Assembly (NCBI GenBank): GCA_022478985.1 | Contig: JAKSZP010000020.1 | Span: 1 to 64,000, forward strand | From: Massospora cicadina | Taxonomy: Eukaryota > Entomophthoromycota > Entomophthoromycetes > Entomophthorales > Entomophthoraceae | Direction: 5' to 3' | Length of the DNA stretch: 64,000 bases | Shown here: piece after piece, positions 23,605-35,545 of the stretch | Position numbering within the stretch: the first letter of the stretch is position 1 | Layout of the letters: every line of letters begins with the position of its first letter | Position numbers and translations under genes: made by a program | Notes under the pieces: model-generated | Told to the model about the DNA's origin: nothing | Database searches by the model: none | The model's input: only the letters and a program-made list of their open reading frames with translations

Positions 23605-24731
23605 GTTAGGATTTTTGCCCATATTCCCAGCTGAATAGATTACCTTGGATCGCTAGGGAATAATTCCCTAAAGCAAAGTGATTTGGATATCAGTTGACCC
23701 TGAATTTGGGGTAACAATGTTCAGAAGATTTTAGGTTATTCACCTGGGTCAGATTCGTTGAGGATCAATCTGGATATATGCTTAAAATCTCGTTGGCCAG
23801 AGTTACCAATAAATTGGGCATCTGATAGTTGATCAATGATTAACTATAAGGTGTCCCAATTGGGATTGGTTGGGTTTCATTACCAACTGATTGGGAGTTT
23901 AAGGATCAAGTGCAAGGTGAGTGATACTGCCTGCAACTAGCATATCAATAAGTTGGTTTGTGACCTGCCTATATGGGCAACAAGTCCCATTACCTAAGCA
24001 GGTCACTTGCCAAATATAGTTGGTTTGCTGGGATTGAGAAGAAAACATTAAGGACACGTTTTCTATCTGTTTCTAATTTGGGTCTCAAGACTGTCCAATA
24101 ATGGAATCCTAGCCAGGATGGAATAGACCATTGCTGATGAGACAAGGATGGGTAATTCAATGGCAACGGCTGCCAATTAATTGAGGAGGTGCCAACTGAG
24201 GGTTGGGCGCCAAATTCCCACTATGAATTCCATTAAGAATTCACTAATATAAAAGACACTTTAACAGTAATTAGTATAATCTTAATATACTTTATCATAA
24301 TCCATTTCAAGTTTTATTCTTTCTCAGGGAAATTAATGCTGTGTGCTTTAGTTGGGAGACTCTTTAGGATAAAGAGTAAGGATCTGAGCGGGGATCTGAA
24401 AGAGAAGCTGAATCAAATTGGGGATTGCTGCTGACTGTGTGTCATCAGAGCAAAACTGTAAAGAGGGATCTGAGTGTGGATCAAGTTAGGAGTACCAGGG
24501 AGCGAACACTATTCAGTACATCCCAAGTATTTTGAGAGGAAATACTGGCCAAGCGTTGGGCCAAAATCTAGTACTTTACTTCAACTATGGATAATAGTCT
24601 TCATAATATTATCAGACAAATATTTTAACTATTAAACAGCGCGAAGAATTGCGCAACAACGAACCTGTGCAGATAATACATTTATAGGGTTTACAAGCTG
24701 AGAATAATCAGAAAACCTATAAATTTTAACA
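23605..24731 (+). repeat. Element B 3' LTR
   Basis: About 1127 bp, TGTTAGGATTTTTGCCC...AAATTTTAACA, co-linear with 7558-8690 and followed by ACATG, one mismatch from the left flank ACATA. The second base pair inside differs (TGTTAGG versus TGTTGGG). Confidence 0.9.
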
Positions 24732-24749
24732 ACATGTAAAAAAGATCAT

Positions 24750-26480
24750 ATATATTCTAGTACTAGCTTTGCCCAACCCAAAAGAAGGTCCTTATGCACC
24801 TTTATTAATGGTGAGCTAAACAAAGGGATAATTAGATAAAAAATTTTAGGATGGAGCTGCGGCGTTAACTTAAGCATCCATATTAGAAGGGGAAGAGGGG
24901 TTGGGGGTTTTCGTCTGGTGCTGGATTCAGGTGGCAGCAAAGGCAGACAAAAGGGGGGTCGTAGAGTCAGTGGTGTGGGGCAGAAGGAGAAAGAGGTGAG
25001 GGTTCTCCTCATCAATGAGGCCAGTGGTATGCATATTCTCACCGTATTGGGTAAGTTGGTATTCTTCAGAGGTGATTAGTTTAGGAACACAAGTAAAAGG
25101 TTTGATGCGCTGGAGGGTTAGGGGTAGTTAGTGTAGTAAAGTGAAGATCTCACCATGTGCACATGAACTTTCAGCTGCAAAGCTAGTTATTTGATATTGT
25201 ATTTGGCGTCCCTGGAAATCTATAAAGAAAGTTAGGCATAGGCAAGCCCTCACAAAGTGGCTCAATTGCTGTATGGAGGGCTTGGCAGAGGAGGGAGTTG
25301 GTGGGGGCAGCGGCTGCTTTGACATCCTTTTGATGAATTATTTTATAATTAGGAAACTGCTGCGAGGACAGAAATGGTGGCGAGGAGTAAAATTGGGAGG
25401 CTTTATTAGAGTTCTTACCAGTCAAAGTTGTATTTTATCCATAGGCGCATTCAGCATCATTGATCCATTTGAGAGCGTTAAAAGGGTTCTCTACTGCCAG
25501 CACTGGTATAGTAACAGGAGTTGATTGGGTGGCAGATGCTCATTAGCCGCACACAGTGGTCTATGGCAATCCTTCCAGTGCATGAGTTGTAGTCTTCTCA
25601 GAAATGGGTTGGGCAGTCAAACCATGGTTGGGCAGAGTGGTGGGAGCAGAGCCTGTGGAAGTCAATGTTGGGGGAGGGAGGACTAATCCATATGCAAAAA
25701 AGTTGAAAATCATATATGGGGTTTACGCCAGATAGAGGAGTGGTAAATCTTCAGCAGGAAAATCTGGACACTTGCATCCTAAATGGTTGAGAGTAAAGCA
25801 TATGGGGCAAATGGCGTGGTCATTTTTGACGCATGCCTAGAAAGGATGATTAGGGATGGATCTGATCATAGCGAAGAGTATTGTGAGGTGGGTGTCATGG
25901 CAGAAAAAGTGGATTGTCATGAGCATGTGAGGCCCAGCGAGATGATCAGTGCCATTTGGCACCAAGAATTGCATCTTAGGGGTTGACGCTATAGGTATCC
26001 AAGCCCTCCATGAGCTCATGGTGGAGGCCTTTGGAGGAGAGGTGGGAAGGCAAGCTGTCAAACTGGACCACCAGTGTGACCTCATCTGACAAGTGAGTTC
26101 AGATGTTTAAATGCAGTGTTTTTAAAAACTGAAGGGATCTGGACTGCCACCATAGCATGGTCTTCAACAAAAAGCCAAGATGAAGTACCCCTTAATGGGG
26201 CGGAAATCAGTAAAATGGCGGGTTTGTAAACTGCCATGGCCATCTAAATGATAGCTGCGCTTGCATATGGTAAGAACTTCCCATACTTGACCCAAAGGCT
26301 GAAATGCAGGTTGCTCCAAGGGAGCACCAAGGGGCTTTTGATCACAGACTGGGAGCGTGCAAGGTGGTGAGCTAGGTCCTGGGGCAGGACTTAAAATCTT
26401 AAATTATTTTAGGGCTAGCTGGGCCAGCCTGGGGATTTTCAGCGGCGGCTGATAAACGCTAGGAGGTGGCACATTGCTTC
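24750..26480 (-). pseudogene. Second copy of the CCHC-knuckle protein relic (module X')
   Basis: Minus-strand relic, longer than the copy inside B. In translation order: about 25840-26100 carries EVTLVVQFDSLPSHLSSKGL and ILGAKW followed by SHAHDNPLF, reminiscent of the RNA-binding region of LINE ORF1 proteins. A complete zinc knuckle CPICFTLNHLGCKC follows at about 25795-25840. Downstream come a Pro/Thr linker and then VKAAAAPTNSLLCQALHTAI and EPLCEGLPMPNF near 25250-25330, which match VEAAAAPDNTLPHQQLHGAM and EPLVEGIPIP in the copy at 22862-23251. Frames are broken. It starts about 25 bp beyond the B target duplication. Confidence 0.55.
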
Positions 26481-26519
26481 CCTACGTGGGGGCAGCAGGC
26501 GTTGATATAGTTAAAATAG

Positions 26520-27860
26520 ATTAGGTTTGGCGCTGGCAATAGGCAGTTGAAGTAAAAACTTTTTTTGAGATTTATAGTTTGATAGACAAAGAGATCAAAG
26601 CGAAAGAGAGTTTTTAAATGAGTATATAATTTATTCAGTATTTATATAGTTTAGACAAGATTTCTACCTGGACATTATCAATACTAAACTGTAGGTTTAT
26701 ATAAAATATGAAAGAAGTAACCAAAAAAGAAAGATTAAAATATTCTCTGAGTTTTAATTATCAAATTATAATCAATTCAGTTTATATTATTAAAGTTGTA
26801 GCTCTAAGCATTTTGATTTGAAGTTTAAGATTTGCTAGAGTAATATAGTTTGTCTACAAAATAACCTTTTTATTAATTCCAATTCACTTTTCTCTCGTTC
26901 AACCCATCCTTTATAGCATTCTTTATCAATGTGCCGTTTGGCCTATAATAAACTGCATATAACTTTTTTTATTTTATTTTCAGCAGCTCATATGATATTT
27001 AGTTTTTAGGCCGTGATCAAAAAGCTTTCTCAAAAAAACATTATGTAACATCTTTTCAGTTTCCTTGATGTCAAGACTACTGGTAACAAACATCGATGAA
27101 TCCCCCCCTTGGGTTGAAACCATCTAGTACTAAAAAAAGACTACTGGTAACAACACACTTGACTCTTTTTATATGCAGTGAGAAAAATTCAATTAGGTAT
27201 TAAAGGAAGATCTAGTATCAGCTTCAAAATTTTTAAAACATTAATTATCAGGTATAAGATCGTGAGACTCAAGACAAACTGTTAGAAAAGTTTAATAACA
27301 ATGTTACCTTTTGTTTTGTGTGGTCTAAATTCCTGTTTATAAATGTAAAAGTTTTAATCACTGTCAAACTATTTTATAAGTGATGCTCTGAATTAACCTA
27401 GGTTTGCCAAACTATCATGTGTTATTTTATCTGCACTATTTAGCTCAACAAAGTTATGAGATGCTTTAATTCTAAAAACATGAAGCACTTTGCATAGCAC
27501 CTAATTTAACATTAGGGAGTAATGACCAAGCGACTTGCACTTCCATAAGAAAATATAAAATTAGAGACAAAAATATACTTTTTGGAGTAGGTAAGCCTCT
27601 ACTTTTGTCATTTGTTACCATCAGATTGCATAATATTTGTTGTAACCTACCTATAGAGATATTACTCTATGATATAGCAGGTATGAAGGAGTAAGTTGGC
27701 CTGAATTAACCAAACTGAGAACAATGAGCTAATAAGGTTTCACTTCTTTGGTCTTGTTAAAAAAACACCCAAGTTATAAAGTGTTCAAGTAGGTGCTAAT
27801 GGAGTTTATTGAACTGCTTTTTTAAGATTAGGTACTATGTTTTTGAATTAAATTAGAGCT
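26520..27860. other. AT-rich intergenic stretch
   Basis: I see no gene, RNA or clear repeat apart from a short repeated phrase (GACTACTGGTAACA, near 27075 and 27145). Confidence 0.55.
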
Positions 27861-27877
27861 AAAATATGAATGGACTA

Positions 27878-28007
27878 AGGTTGGTAAGCCGAGAAGGTAA
27901 AACTGCTTCCACCCTAAGTGCAGGTTTTGAGTTTGAAAACTGTACTGTCTAGAAACATTCTCAGTGTGGTATATTTGTCCCAAGGTCAACCTACCTCGAA
28001 TAATTTT
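27878..28007 (+). mobile_element. SINE A (tRNA-headed, shared-tail family)
   Basis: A 130-bp element flanked by a 17-bp perfect target duplication, AAAATATGAATGGACTA (27861-27877 and 28008-28024). The 5' part resembles a tRNA with a long variable arm (GGTAAGCCGAGAAGGTAAAA as the decayed box A region; GTTTGAAAACTG as a decayed box B). The 3' tail is GTGTGGTATATTTGTCCCAA, then a GGTCAACCTACCTCGAATAA end. It is the same type as SINE B at 54150-54286 and shares its tail with SINEs C and D. Non-autonomous; would need LINE enzymes in trans. Confidence 0.85.
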
Positions 28008-28024
28008 AAAATATGAATGGACTA

Positions 28025-28440
28025 TATTACCATTGCCAAAATAAAGTGATTGGCTAGAAAGGGGGAGAAATTTCAGATGTAGAACATACATGTCAAGTGA
28101 TAGTGAAAAGTCATGGCTGCTGTTATGGAAAATTAAGTGCATCACTTCACTCCAGATTGCTCTAAGTGAGAGGGCAAGATATATTTAGTAAAATAATTTA
28201 CCAGGTTCTAAACATACCGCACAAGAGACATATGAAGTATTAGATTGTTCTGATGTTCAGTATGTGCGCCTAAGACATTTCCACACATGCGTGCAGATGT
28301 GGGGCTGGAGTAGATGGTAGTGGATGTATCTCCAAATCATTTTCTATATAAGGAGGTCTTAGGGATATCTAATTCGTAAGGTAATATGCTTAATCTATGG
28401 TGGATGGTCTACTTCAGATCCTTTCAAGTGAAATAACTTT
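28025..28440. other. Intergenic stretch before element D
   Basis: No feature recognised. Its last five bases (ACTTT, 28436-28440) are the left target duplication of element D. Confidence 0.6.
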
Positions 28441-29329
28441 TGTCAGGAGAGTTTCTGTAACTCTCTCATTCCCAGCGAGGTGGTGCAGGATGTACAGCCA
28501 CACCTCCAGGGAACTAGTTAATAGCAAGATTAATAACAAGCACTGCGAATGGTGTCAGAGCAAAAAGGACCCAGAGCAAGGGTATACAACACAAAGTAGA
28601 ATAGGAGATAACAAATAAACAGCAAAATTGGTTGGACTCAAAAGGGGAATCCATAACCAAGTGGAGATTAAAGTTAGGGTGCTTGGGTGCCTCGATTTGG
28701 AGGGAACCATGGCAGTTCAGAGGTGCACCAGATAAATCATCAGTTTTGCTTAAATAAAATGTCCAATGTTGTTGGAGACCTCCTCAAGAAGGTCCGCGCA
28801 CAGGTTCACCCTAGGGACTATGCAAAAAACGTAAAATGTAATGAGGGTCTTATTTAAGAAAGTTAGTAACAAGGAAATTTTGTCTTGAGGATTATAATTG
28901 AACTATGGGGGAAAGTCATCAATCTGCTGGAGAGGTGCTAAGTCTAAATGAGCCAATAGGCGCACACCACCATCAGGCATGGTATTGTAACTCAAAGTAG
29001 TCTGAGCTTGAGTGATTGATTGCAACTGGATCCTACCCACTTTTGTAATAGAGTAAATGGAACTTGTTTCAAAACCCCATTCCTCAAGTAATCAAATTGA
29101 ACCATAGTCATTTTTAATGTAGCTGGTGCGTTTTAACGCCCTGGCTGTAATGCATGGCTGAGCATTATGCACATCCCCAGGACTGACTTGGGCATATCTC
29201 GCCTTTACCCATCATTGGTCCAGGGTATGTTTTAAATCAGTAAGGACTTGCAACTTGACCTTTTTGGCATTTTGACGTCCAGCCTTACTTTACAGACTTT
29301 TCCCTCAATTATGTCATGTATCCATGACC
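28441..29329 (-). repeat. Element D 3' LTR
   Basis: 889 bp, nearly co-linear with 36474-37362. Plus-strand edges are TGTCAGGAGAG and CCATGACC (the last base mutated from A). Contains a short repeat of TGTCAT/ATGACA around the minus-strand 5' end. Confidence 0.92.
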
Positions 29330-29350
29330 TTACCTCTTATCATTCTTTTG
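29330..29350 (-). other. Element D polypurine tract
   Basis: Minus strand reads AAAAGAATGATAAGAGGTAA directly before the 3' LTR; a normal position and composition for plus-strand priming. Confidence 0.65.
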
Positions 29351-29449
29351 GGGCTCCACCCCCTCCTGGGGCTTTTGTCAATAAAAAGTTCTTGTGGGCA
29401 AGGGCCAATTTCATGACACTGATGGTTTGCTTTGAATTAGGTCCTCCAG

Positions 29450-29612
29450 GCTAAGGGTAACACTCGTGGAAAACATTAATGAGATATTGGGCATGTGCGC
29501 AGTCACACGATGGTACCCAACTGTTCTCCAATGCGTCAAATCCCTTCCAGGATACCAGGTACTCAAGCCTTTTAACTCAACATGAGGCTACAATCTCCTC
29601 CACTTCCCACTC
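29450..29612 (-). pseudogene. Element D chromodomain
   Basis: A chromodomain of about 54 residues: EWEVEEIVASC, stop, VKRLEYLVSWKGF, ENSWVPSCDCAHAQYLINVF, HECYP. The aromatic cage positions (Trp and Tyr of EWEVE/EYLV, Trp of VSWKG, Trp of NSWVP) are recognisable. In chromoviruses this domain follows integrase and directs insertion to histone-marked chromatin. One internal TGA (R-to-stop type) breaks it. Here it is separated from the integrase C-terminus by more than a kilobase, unlike the related copy at 62680-62850. Confidence 0.85.
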
Positions 29613-29654
29613 TGGTGCCCAATGACAAGATAAGTGTAAGTCTCAGGGAGTGTC

Positions 29655-31010
29655 CTTTGGCTCTCAATTGAGCTATCTTTCCATTCCCAAGTAAGAAAAC
29701 ACTGAAGAGGATAGCAGTACCCCTCATCACCCAAGGCGATCTCGCCCACGTAGTTGATGAGTGATGGGTGACAGCCCATCCGCTTTGGATCCCACCCCCA
29801 ATTTCCTCACTCACCTCAGCAGAACTGTTGCGGGGAATCAGTGAAATCTGTGCTGAGATTATTGAACTGAAGTCAGTTGGATCTAATTTGGGCGGCAATT
29901 GGGTTGATGGCCAAAATTTGAATGGCTGTAAAAGTATGAAGAATGAGATATTGGCCGGATCACCTGATGGTTCCAATTTGACCCCAAATCAGTAGAACAA
30001 ATATTGGATGCCATTGATGAGAGTTCAAAGTCCTCTGATAGTAATTTGGGCATTGCTCCCAATGAGCTACTATTGACTGAACGAATGGTTAAATGACTGA
30101 GTGCAGGCGGGTTGGCCGTCCTGAACCTGTTCCCAACCAAATGGTCCCATCCCTATATGGGATGGCCTTGGGGGATTCCCGTTGCTCGTTGGGCCAAACG
30201 CCATCATGCTAACTGTCTGAAATGTAATTGACCCCTGGTTAGATGTTTGAGGTTGAACTGACTAGACTCAGCCCACCACTGAATTTTGCGATGATGGTTC
30301 CCAAAGAATAAACCCCCCCTCTACCATCTAATTCACCATTTAGGCCAAATTTGTGGATCCCAACCACGTTTTCACCAATTGACCACTATCTAATCAGTTG
30401 CAAGGCACTGAGAAGATTGTTGGTCTATTTTTCTTACTTTATTTCCCAAATTTACATTTTGTTAAAAAACCCCAAATTTTTATCTCCCTCTTTTAACCAC
30501 ATTCCATATGGTGTTTGCCTGGTGGTCTGCCACCCCGCACTCTGGGTGGGCCATACCAATTCTCTTGGTTACCATGATTCCCTCTATCACCAATTTGACT
30601 CGATAAGTTCAAAATGTTTGGCTCTACAATCCAGTTCTCATGACCTTTCAGCAGCAATATACAGGAATTTTATGGCCCTATGTTCGCCAACTACAAGAGA
30701 AAATCCACCTCTCTTTTACCCCCAACGAAATGATCTTAACAACTTTGAATCTCGCAGAAACTATCCCAGTAGTTTCCACCCCTATTAGCAGAGCTCCTGG
30801 GTCCGAAATCTATTCAGTGTGGTTTGCTGTTGGGATACTCCTAACCCTGACATTCCACCACCATTTTGTGGTATCCTATTTCCCAGCTCCATATCAAGTC
30901 ATATGGTCGTCAATGCCTCTGGCATTCTAACTTGCTTTCTGTATGCTTATGCACCCTGACTGGCAGGCTGGTCTAAACTTCTTCTGCCATTTCCATGACA
31001 ATAAGCCTCT
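29655..31010. other. Extra sequence between integrase and chromodomain of element D
   Basis: About 1.35 kb absent from the related element at 61911-64000, where the integrase C-terminus (about 62990) and chromodomain (about 62850) lie close together. Both strands show open stretches. On the plus strand (opposite to D) there are 29768-29995 (SSLTSAELLRGISEICAEII), 30351-30788 and 30640-30930 (MTFQQQYTGILWPYVRQLQE). I do not recognise a family on either strand. Edges are approximate, and no clear terminal repeats were seen. Confidence 0.5.
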
Positions 31011-32250
31011 GGAGTCTCTGGTGGGAAACCTCAAACAACGCCAGCTTACTTTTAAAAAAGATATTAAATATCTGGAATGATGGGGGGAGATCTAACTGGT
31101 ACAAGGCATGGCCCACCTTTCTGACTATGTGGTAAGGCCCTATCCTCTTTGGTCCCATATTTTTTCATGGTTGCTTGATTGGGATGTTTTTGGCATCAAG
31201 CATCACGAGATCCCCTTCCTTGTACGCAGGACCTACCCATCTCTTACTGACAGTTTCATTATTATAAGATAAAAAAAGCTGCATCCATATTCGTTTTCTT
31301 CCCATGTTGTACTCTCTTAATAGTCTTTGCAAAGTCAACCAACACATTTACTTTGGATCCCTAGCTGGGCTCCATATTGAAGGCGGGTTTAAACCCATAG
31401 TTAAGAAGAATGTGGAACAACCAATGGATGCATGTTGGGCGTTGTTATAGCTAAATTGGTTCATGGGAAGGTGGGAACCCCAATCTGAATGGTCTGCGGC
31501 AGTATAACACCTCCAGAACTGTTCCAGGAACTGGTTCAATTGTTCAGTCTGACTATTTGATTGGGGACTATAAGCAGTTGAAATGCAGGGGATAAGAGTT
31601 TTACACAACTCTTTTTAAAACTCAGAGGTAAACTGGAGCCTACTATATTTAGTTATCTCCTGGGGCACCCCATGAATGGCAAACACATGAGACATGAAGA
31701 TCCTAGCCATCTCATCTGCAGTTACCATGGTTCTACAAGTAATAAGGTTGGCGACTTTGTGTAAATTATCCACCACTACCATGATGAAATCTTAGGCATC
31801 AGACGCAGGTAACTCTACAATATAATCCACTTATAAGGAATTCCAAGTCCCTTCAGCTTTTAAACTGGACCAGCAACCCAGCGAGGGGCTGGCGATTTGG
31901 CTTCATTTTTTGCAAACCAGGCACTCCTTACAATACCTGGAAACCTGTGCAGCTAACCCATTCTAATTTTAAGTGCAACAGTTAGTTCTAGAGTCTTCAC
32001 CGTCCTAGGATGTTCAACAATACTCCGTCATGATGGTCCAAGATGATTTCCAGGTGAAGTGGTCCAGTAGGAATCCATAGGCATCCCCAAAACCACACCA
32101 TCTCGTCTTTAATGTGGTAACCCCTGGTAGTATCTCCTTATTTAACTTGCTCTTGGCGAGGACCATGATATTCTGCTGGCAAGGGCTGTGAAAGGACCAA
32201 ATTTCTGAACATACCATATTCCTCCAAATTTTCCAGAGTTGCAAGCGCTG
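31011..32250 (-). pseudogene. Element D integrase
   Basis: The core and C-terminal parts are readable. The catalytic-core end, 31348-31608, reads TAYSPQSNSQTEQLNQFLEQ, in which the catalytic Glu of the 'QTE' motif is present. The C-terminal domain is split over 31165-31347 (VGPAYKEGDLVMLDAKNIPI) and 30973-31158 (GPKRIGPYHIVRKVGHALYQ, LDLPPSF). The upstream HHCC region and first catalytic Asp (31620-32100) are scattered over frames. Same arrangement as the integrase at 62993-63990. Confidence 0.85.
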
Positions 32251-32349
32251 ACACGTGGGTCATGAGGGAGGGAGGTTGAAACACAATCTTACATGGCGGA
32301 ATCATCAAGTGGGTGATTTGTACCTCTACCTCCTTTGTATCTGGAGCTA

Positions 32350-32880
32350 ACGCAGGGTTCCAGCTCAAAATATCCGCCAAACCATTATCCTTTCCCATGG
32401 TGAACTCATAAGAGAGGTAATTTGGGACAAGGCATCATGCCAGCAGGTCTGCCGTGGGGTCAAGACATGAGGTGCACGGTAGTACAACAAGGCATGGTGA
32501 TTTGTATGTATGTGGAAGGGTTGTAATGAGTCATGCAAATGATGATGCCAGTAAGCCAGCGCCTCAATCATTGCTAACAGCTCCTTGTCATAAACAACGT
32601 AATTTAACTCATGCAGAGACATCTTATAGAAAAATGTCCCACTGGATGCTCTATTGCATCTTCACCAAATTATAATAGGGCCTCCGCTATGACGATCTTG
32701 GAAGTATCAGAAGCCATAATAAACTCATTTTTGAGTTCTATATGGCGAAGGACGGACGTGGACAACAGGGTGCACTTGACCGCTTGGAAGGCAATCTGCA
32801 AAGTTGGACTACTGGAGCACTTTTGCTCACTTGCCTTATACAAGGGCGCAGCCACTTCAGAAAGACTTTTTGAGAATTTT
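32350..32880 (-). pseudogene. Element D RNase H
   Basis: Readable blocks: ELKNEFIMASDTSKIVIAEAL near 32680-32740 (first Asp), ELNYVVYDKELLAMIEALAYW (32560-32620, catalytic Glu), HIHTNHHALLYYRAPHVLTPRQ (Asp position is Asn), and MGKDNGLADILSWNP at 32355-32398 (last Asp present). Frameshift between 32670 and 32620. Confidence 0.83.
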
Positions 32881-33790
32881 TTGAGAACGTACCTGTCCCC
32901 AAAAATCTCCTCAATTCCTTACTAAAGTTGGGGTGGTCCACTCAAGAATCGCCTTCTCCTTGTCTGGAGTTATCATGTGGCCTTGATCAAACACAACGTT
33001 GCACAAGAAGGCAACCTGAGACTTAAAGAACTCATACATACTTTTTCAGAGTAAGGTTGGCTGCCATAAACTCTCCACAACTTGCCGCAGGTGTATTGAA
33101 TGGGACTCTTGATCAGGGAAAAAAAACCAGAATATCATCCATGTAAGCCACTGCGCACACATCCAGCAGATCCACCAAGGCTGCATCTTTATGGCGTTGA
33201 ACGGTAGCAGATGCATTTTTAAGCCCAAAGGGCTTAACCTGAAACTGTAAAAACTCTCTTTCTGGTTCAGAATGCAGTTATCTACTCCTGGTTCTTCTTT
33301 ATACGAATTTGATTGAGCGCGTTTAAGCAATCCGGTTTTAAAAAACTTTAGCCTTCTCCACATAGCAAGCAATCTGTGCGTCCACTGGGAAAGAATGCAA
33401 ACCTGGTACTTTGACGTTGTTTAAGTTCCATAATCTATGCATGGGCTTAAGGTAACATCAGCTTTTCACAAAAAATAAGTGGGGAGCATACTGGGGAGGT
33501 ACGCTGAAATATTGCGCCTTTAGTTAACTGTTCTTTATTCCACACATTCAAGGCTACTTTCTCTCGTACAATCAAAGGGTAAATGGGAGAAGATATATGC
33601 ACCAGATCAACAGTGAGTTTGAACTCGCAATCAAACTCTGATGAACTGTTAGTACATTGTCTGAAACCGCATCAAACAAAGATTCCAGCTCCTCCAAACA
33701 GAAAGATAAGGGTACTCCAAAAAGGGCTTCAACAACGGAGCAAGATTGAGTGCGTGGACCTTGGGCCATTAGGGCAAATCGCCCTGATAG
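32881..33790 (-). pseudogene. Element D reverse transcriptase
   Basis: Contains the catalytic YMDD (33134-33145) in the phrase AVAYMDDILVFF. A run of eight A/T bases just after it (33117-33125) marks a frameshift, so the frame changes to PDQESHSIHLRQVVESLW. Fingers-region and thumb fragments lie on both sides (33046-33372; 32738-32941 with HPNFSKELRRFLGTGTFS). Several other stops are present. Confidence 0.85.
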
Positions 33791-34200
33791 TTAGCTTTAG
33801 ACAAAGGTACAAATAACTTTTGACCGGTATTCATAGTTATGAAAAAGGTATTGTCTTTCAAGCTGGTTCTGACGTCAAACTTTTGCCACCACTCTACTCC
33901 CAAAATAATGTGGTACAAAAGGGTTTTTATTGCTTGTAAACTGTCAGTCAAATGATATTTGCCAACTTGCTAGTCCGCTAAGTCCAGAACCTTCAGCGTA
34001 GAGATACCTTGAAAGAGCCCCTCCACTAGCCATACCACCTGGCAAGTAATAAAACTCAAGGTAGTCGGCCAGGTTTTGAACATATAAACTTTCTCAAAGG
34101 CTCATGTATCTACAAAAATAGTTGTGCTGATTTTCCCAAAATGGGATGAAAGGGTAGCAGTTAACAAAAAATATCTAGATTGGTCTTTATTCAAAGCAGA
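33791..34200 (-). pseudogene. Element D protease
   Basis: The active-site region reads TIFVDT, stop, AFEKVYM near 34099-34113: the Gly of Asp-Thr-Gly-Ala is a TGA stop. Downstream ILGVEWWQKFDVRTSLKDN (33769-33951) corresponds to the conserved 'xxLGxxWLxxxxP' segment that ends retropepsin domains in Ty3 elements. Confidence 0.75.
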
Positions 34201-34399
34201 AAACGCCAACACCTCACAAAAAACCCTTTATAGGCATAAACATGCTCAAGGTAAGTTTTTGCATCATAAAATGGAGAGTGATAATTGGTAACTCTTACTA
34301 CTGAAGACACATATCCCACCATATCTTCATCAGTTGCAAAAGGCAATTTTATATTTCAAAAGTAGCTCTTTCCCACCTCCTTTGTTCTGCAGATCATGG

Positions 34400-35545
34400 C
34401 AGGGGTCAAGCGCTGGTTTTCCAGGGTAATTTGGTACACAGGAATAGGGTCAACATCAGAGCTGCAAGAGCTGACAATTGGGTCGTTTTTTGTATATAAT
34501 TTGTGTTATAAAACGCATTTTTGGGTGTCATTGACCCCACACCTGCTCTGATGGCCAGTTGTTCATTGTTGTCCTGGGCCAGCACCAACAAGCCCTTCAT
34601 CAATGCTCTGGCCTGCACTGCGGGAATGAGGTGCAAAGAAATATTGTGTTTGTTGATTTGTTTACATTAGATCTGGGGTCAGACTCTTCTGGATCCTCGA
34701 ATTCCACTAAACTGGGAGGGAATTGGTGGGAAGCTCTGCCACAATCAAGGCAAAACCCATAGCCATGGGCGCTGTATTTATAGGGTTTGCCGTGGGTGAT
34801 ATCATAGCAGCGGAATTAACTGGGAAAATAAAAAACTTGGGGCTAGACCCCTGCTTGCCTTCAAATTTGGCAGAACTTGAAGGAATGGAAGGATAAGAAT
34901 CCTCATTTTTGAGAGGTGCATGTGAGTTTTTGGGGCCTGTATTTATATGGGCCTCCCTGGGTGAAACCATGACGGAAAATTACCTGGCCCTTTCTGTATT
35001 GGTATGGTAAAATCACTAAAATAGCTTCAAACAATTGGTGAAGTGAAAGGGGGCTATTGCCATACCAGGGCGTTTCTTGCGGGAAGGCCCAAAATGGATT
35101 GTAAAAATGACGTTTTAATGACATCTGACAAAGATAGGTTATGGGCTAGTCACAAAATTCATTCAAAAATAATTTCGCCAGGAGGCCAGCTTGGCACATA
35201 GCAAAGAGATCGTAGAATTCTTGGATTAATGACATGTCTGGGCGATGCTGCTCCAGGATATGCTCTAAACCTTCACAGATTTCCACAAAAGCAGCTGTTT
35301 GTAAAACACCGCAAAAACCTAGTTAGCAGCCTCAGATGACAGCCAATAAAGCAGATCCACCCCCTGCAAGGGTGGACGGGAAACATATAATTTGTTATTA
35401 CTAAATGAAGCTCTTGGACTCGCTCTCTCTTGGCAGCAAGCTGAGGGTAAATGATTGATTGGCTACTCAAAGGTTCCAGGCAGGACAGCTTGAATTGGAA
35501 CTTACCCTTCCCTAGAGGTTCAGTATAACAAGAAATTTTCAAGGC
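34400..35545 (-). pseudogene. Element D gag relic
   Basis: Runs from about 35545 downward. The segment 35273-35542 is basic and helical; 34903-35124 follows in another frame. A damaged zinc knuckle, CLDCGRASHQFPP, lies near 34724-34765, with the first three ligands present and the last Cys missing. The assignment rests on position before protease and the knuckle. Confidence 0.65.

Larger units (their letters stand above)
7558..24731 (+). mobile_element. Element B: large Ty3/gypsy LTR retrotransposon, split by element C
   Basis: A plus-strand element delimited by two homologous LTRs of about 1.13 kb (7558-8690 and 23605-24731). The flanking pentamers ACATA (left) and ACATG (right) are a near-perfect target duplication. 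Removing element C (11817-18324) leaves about 10.7 kb. Order: LTR, primer site, gag, protease, RT, RNase H, integrase, then an unusual 3.2-kb region with minus-strand coding relics, polypurine tract, LTR. All frames are broken. It has no detectable chromodomain comparable to that of element D. Confidence 0.85.

Noticed and set aside
30351..30930. Two overlapping plus-strand open stretches (145 and 96 codons) as host genes
   Set aside because: They lie inside element D in the extra segment, have no recognisable domain, and no splice or start context; kept only as part of the insertion description.
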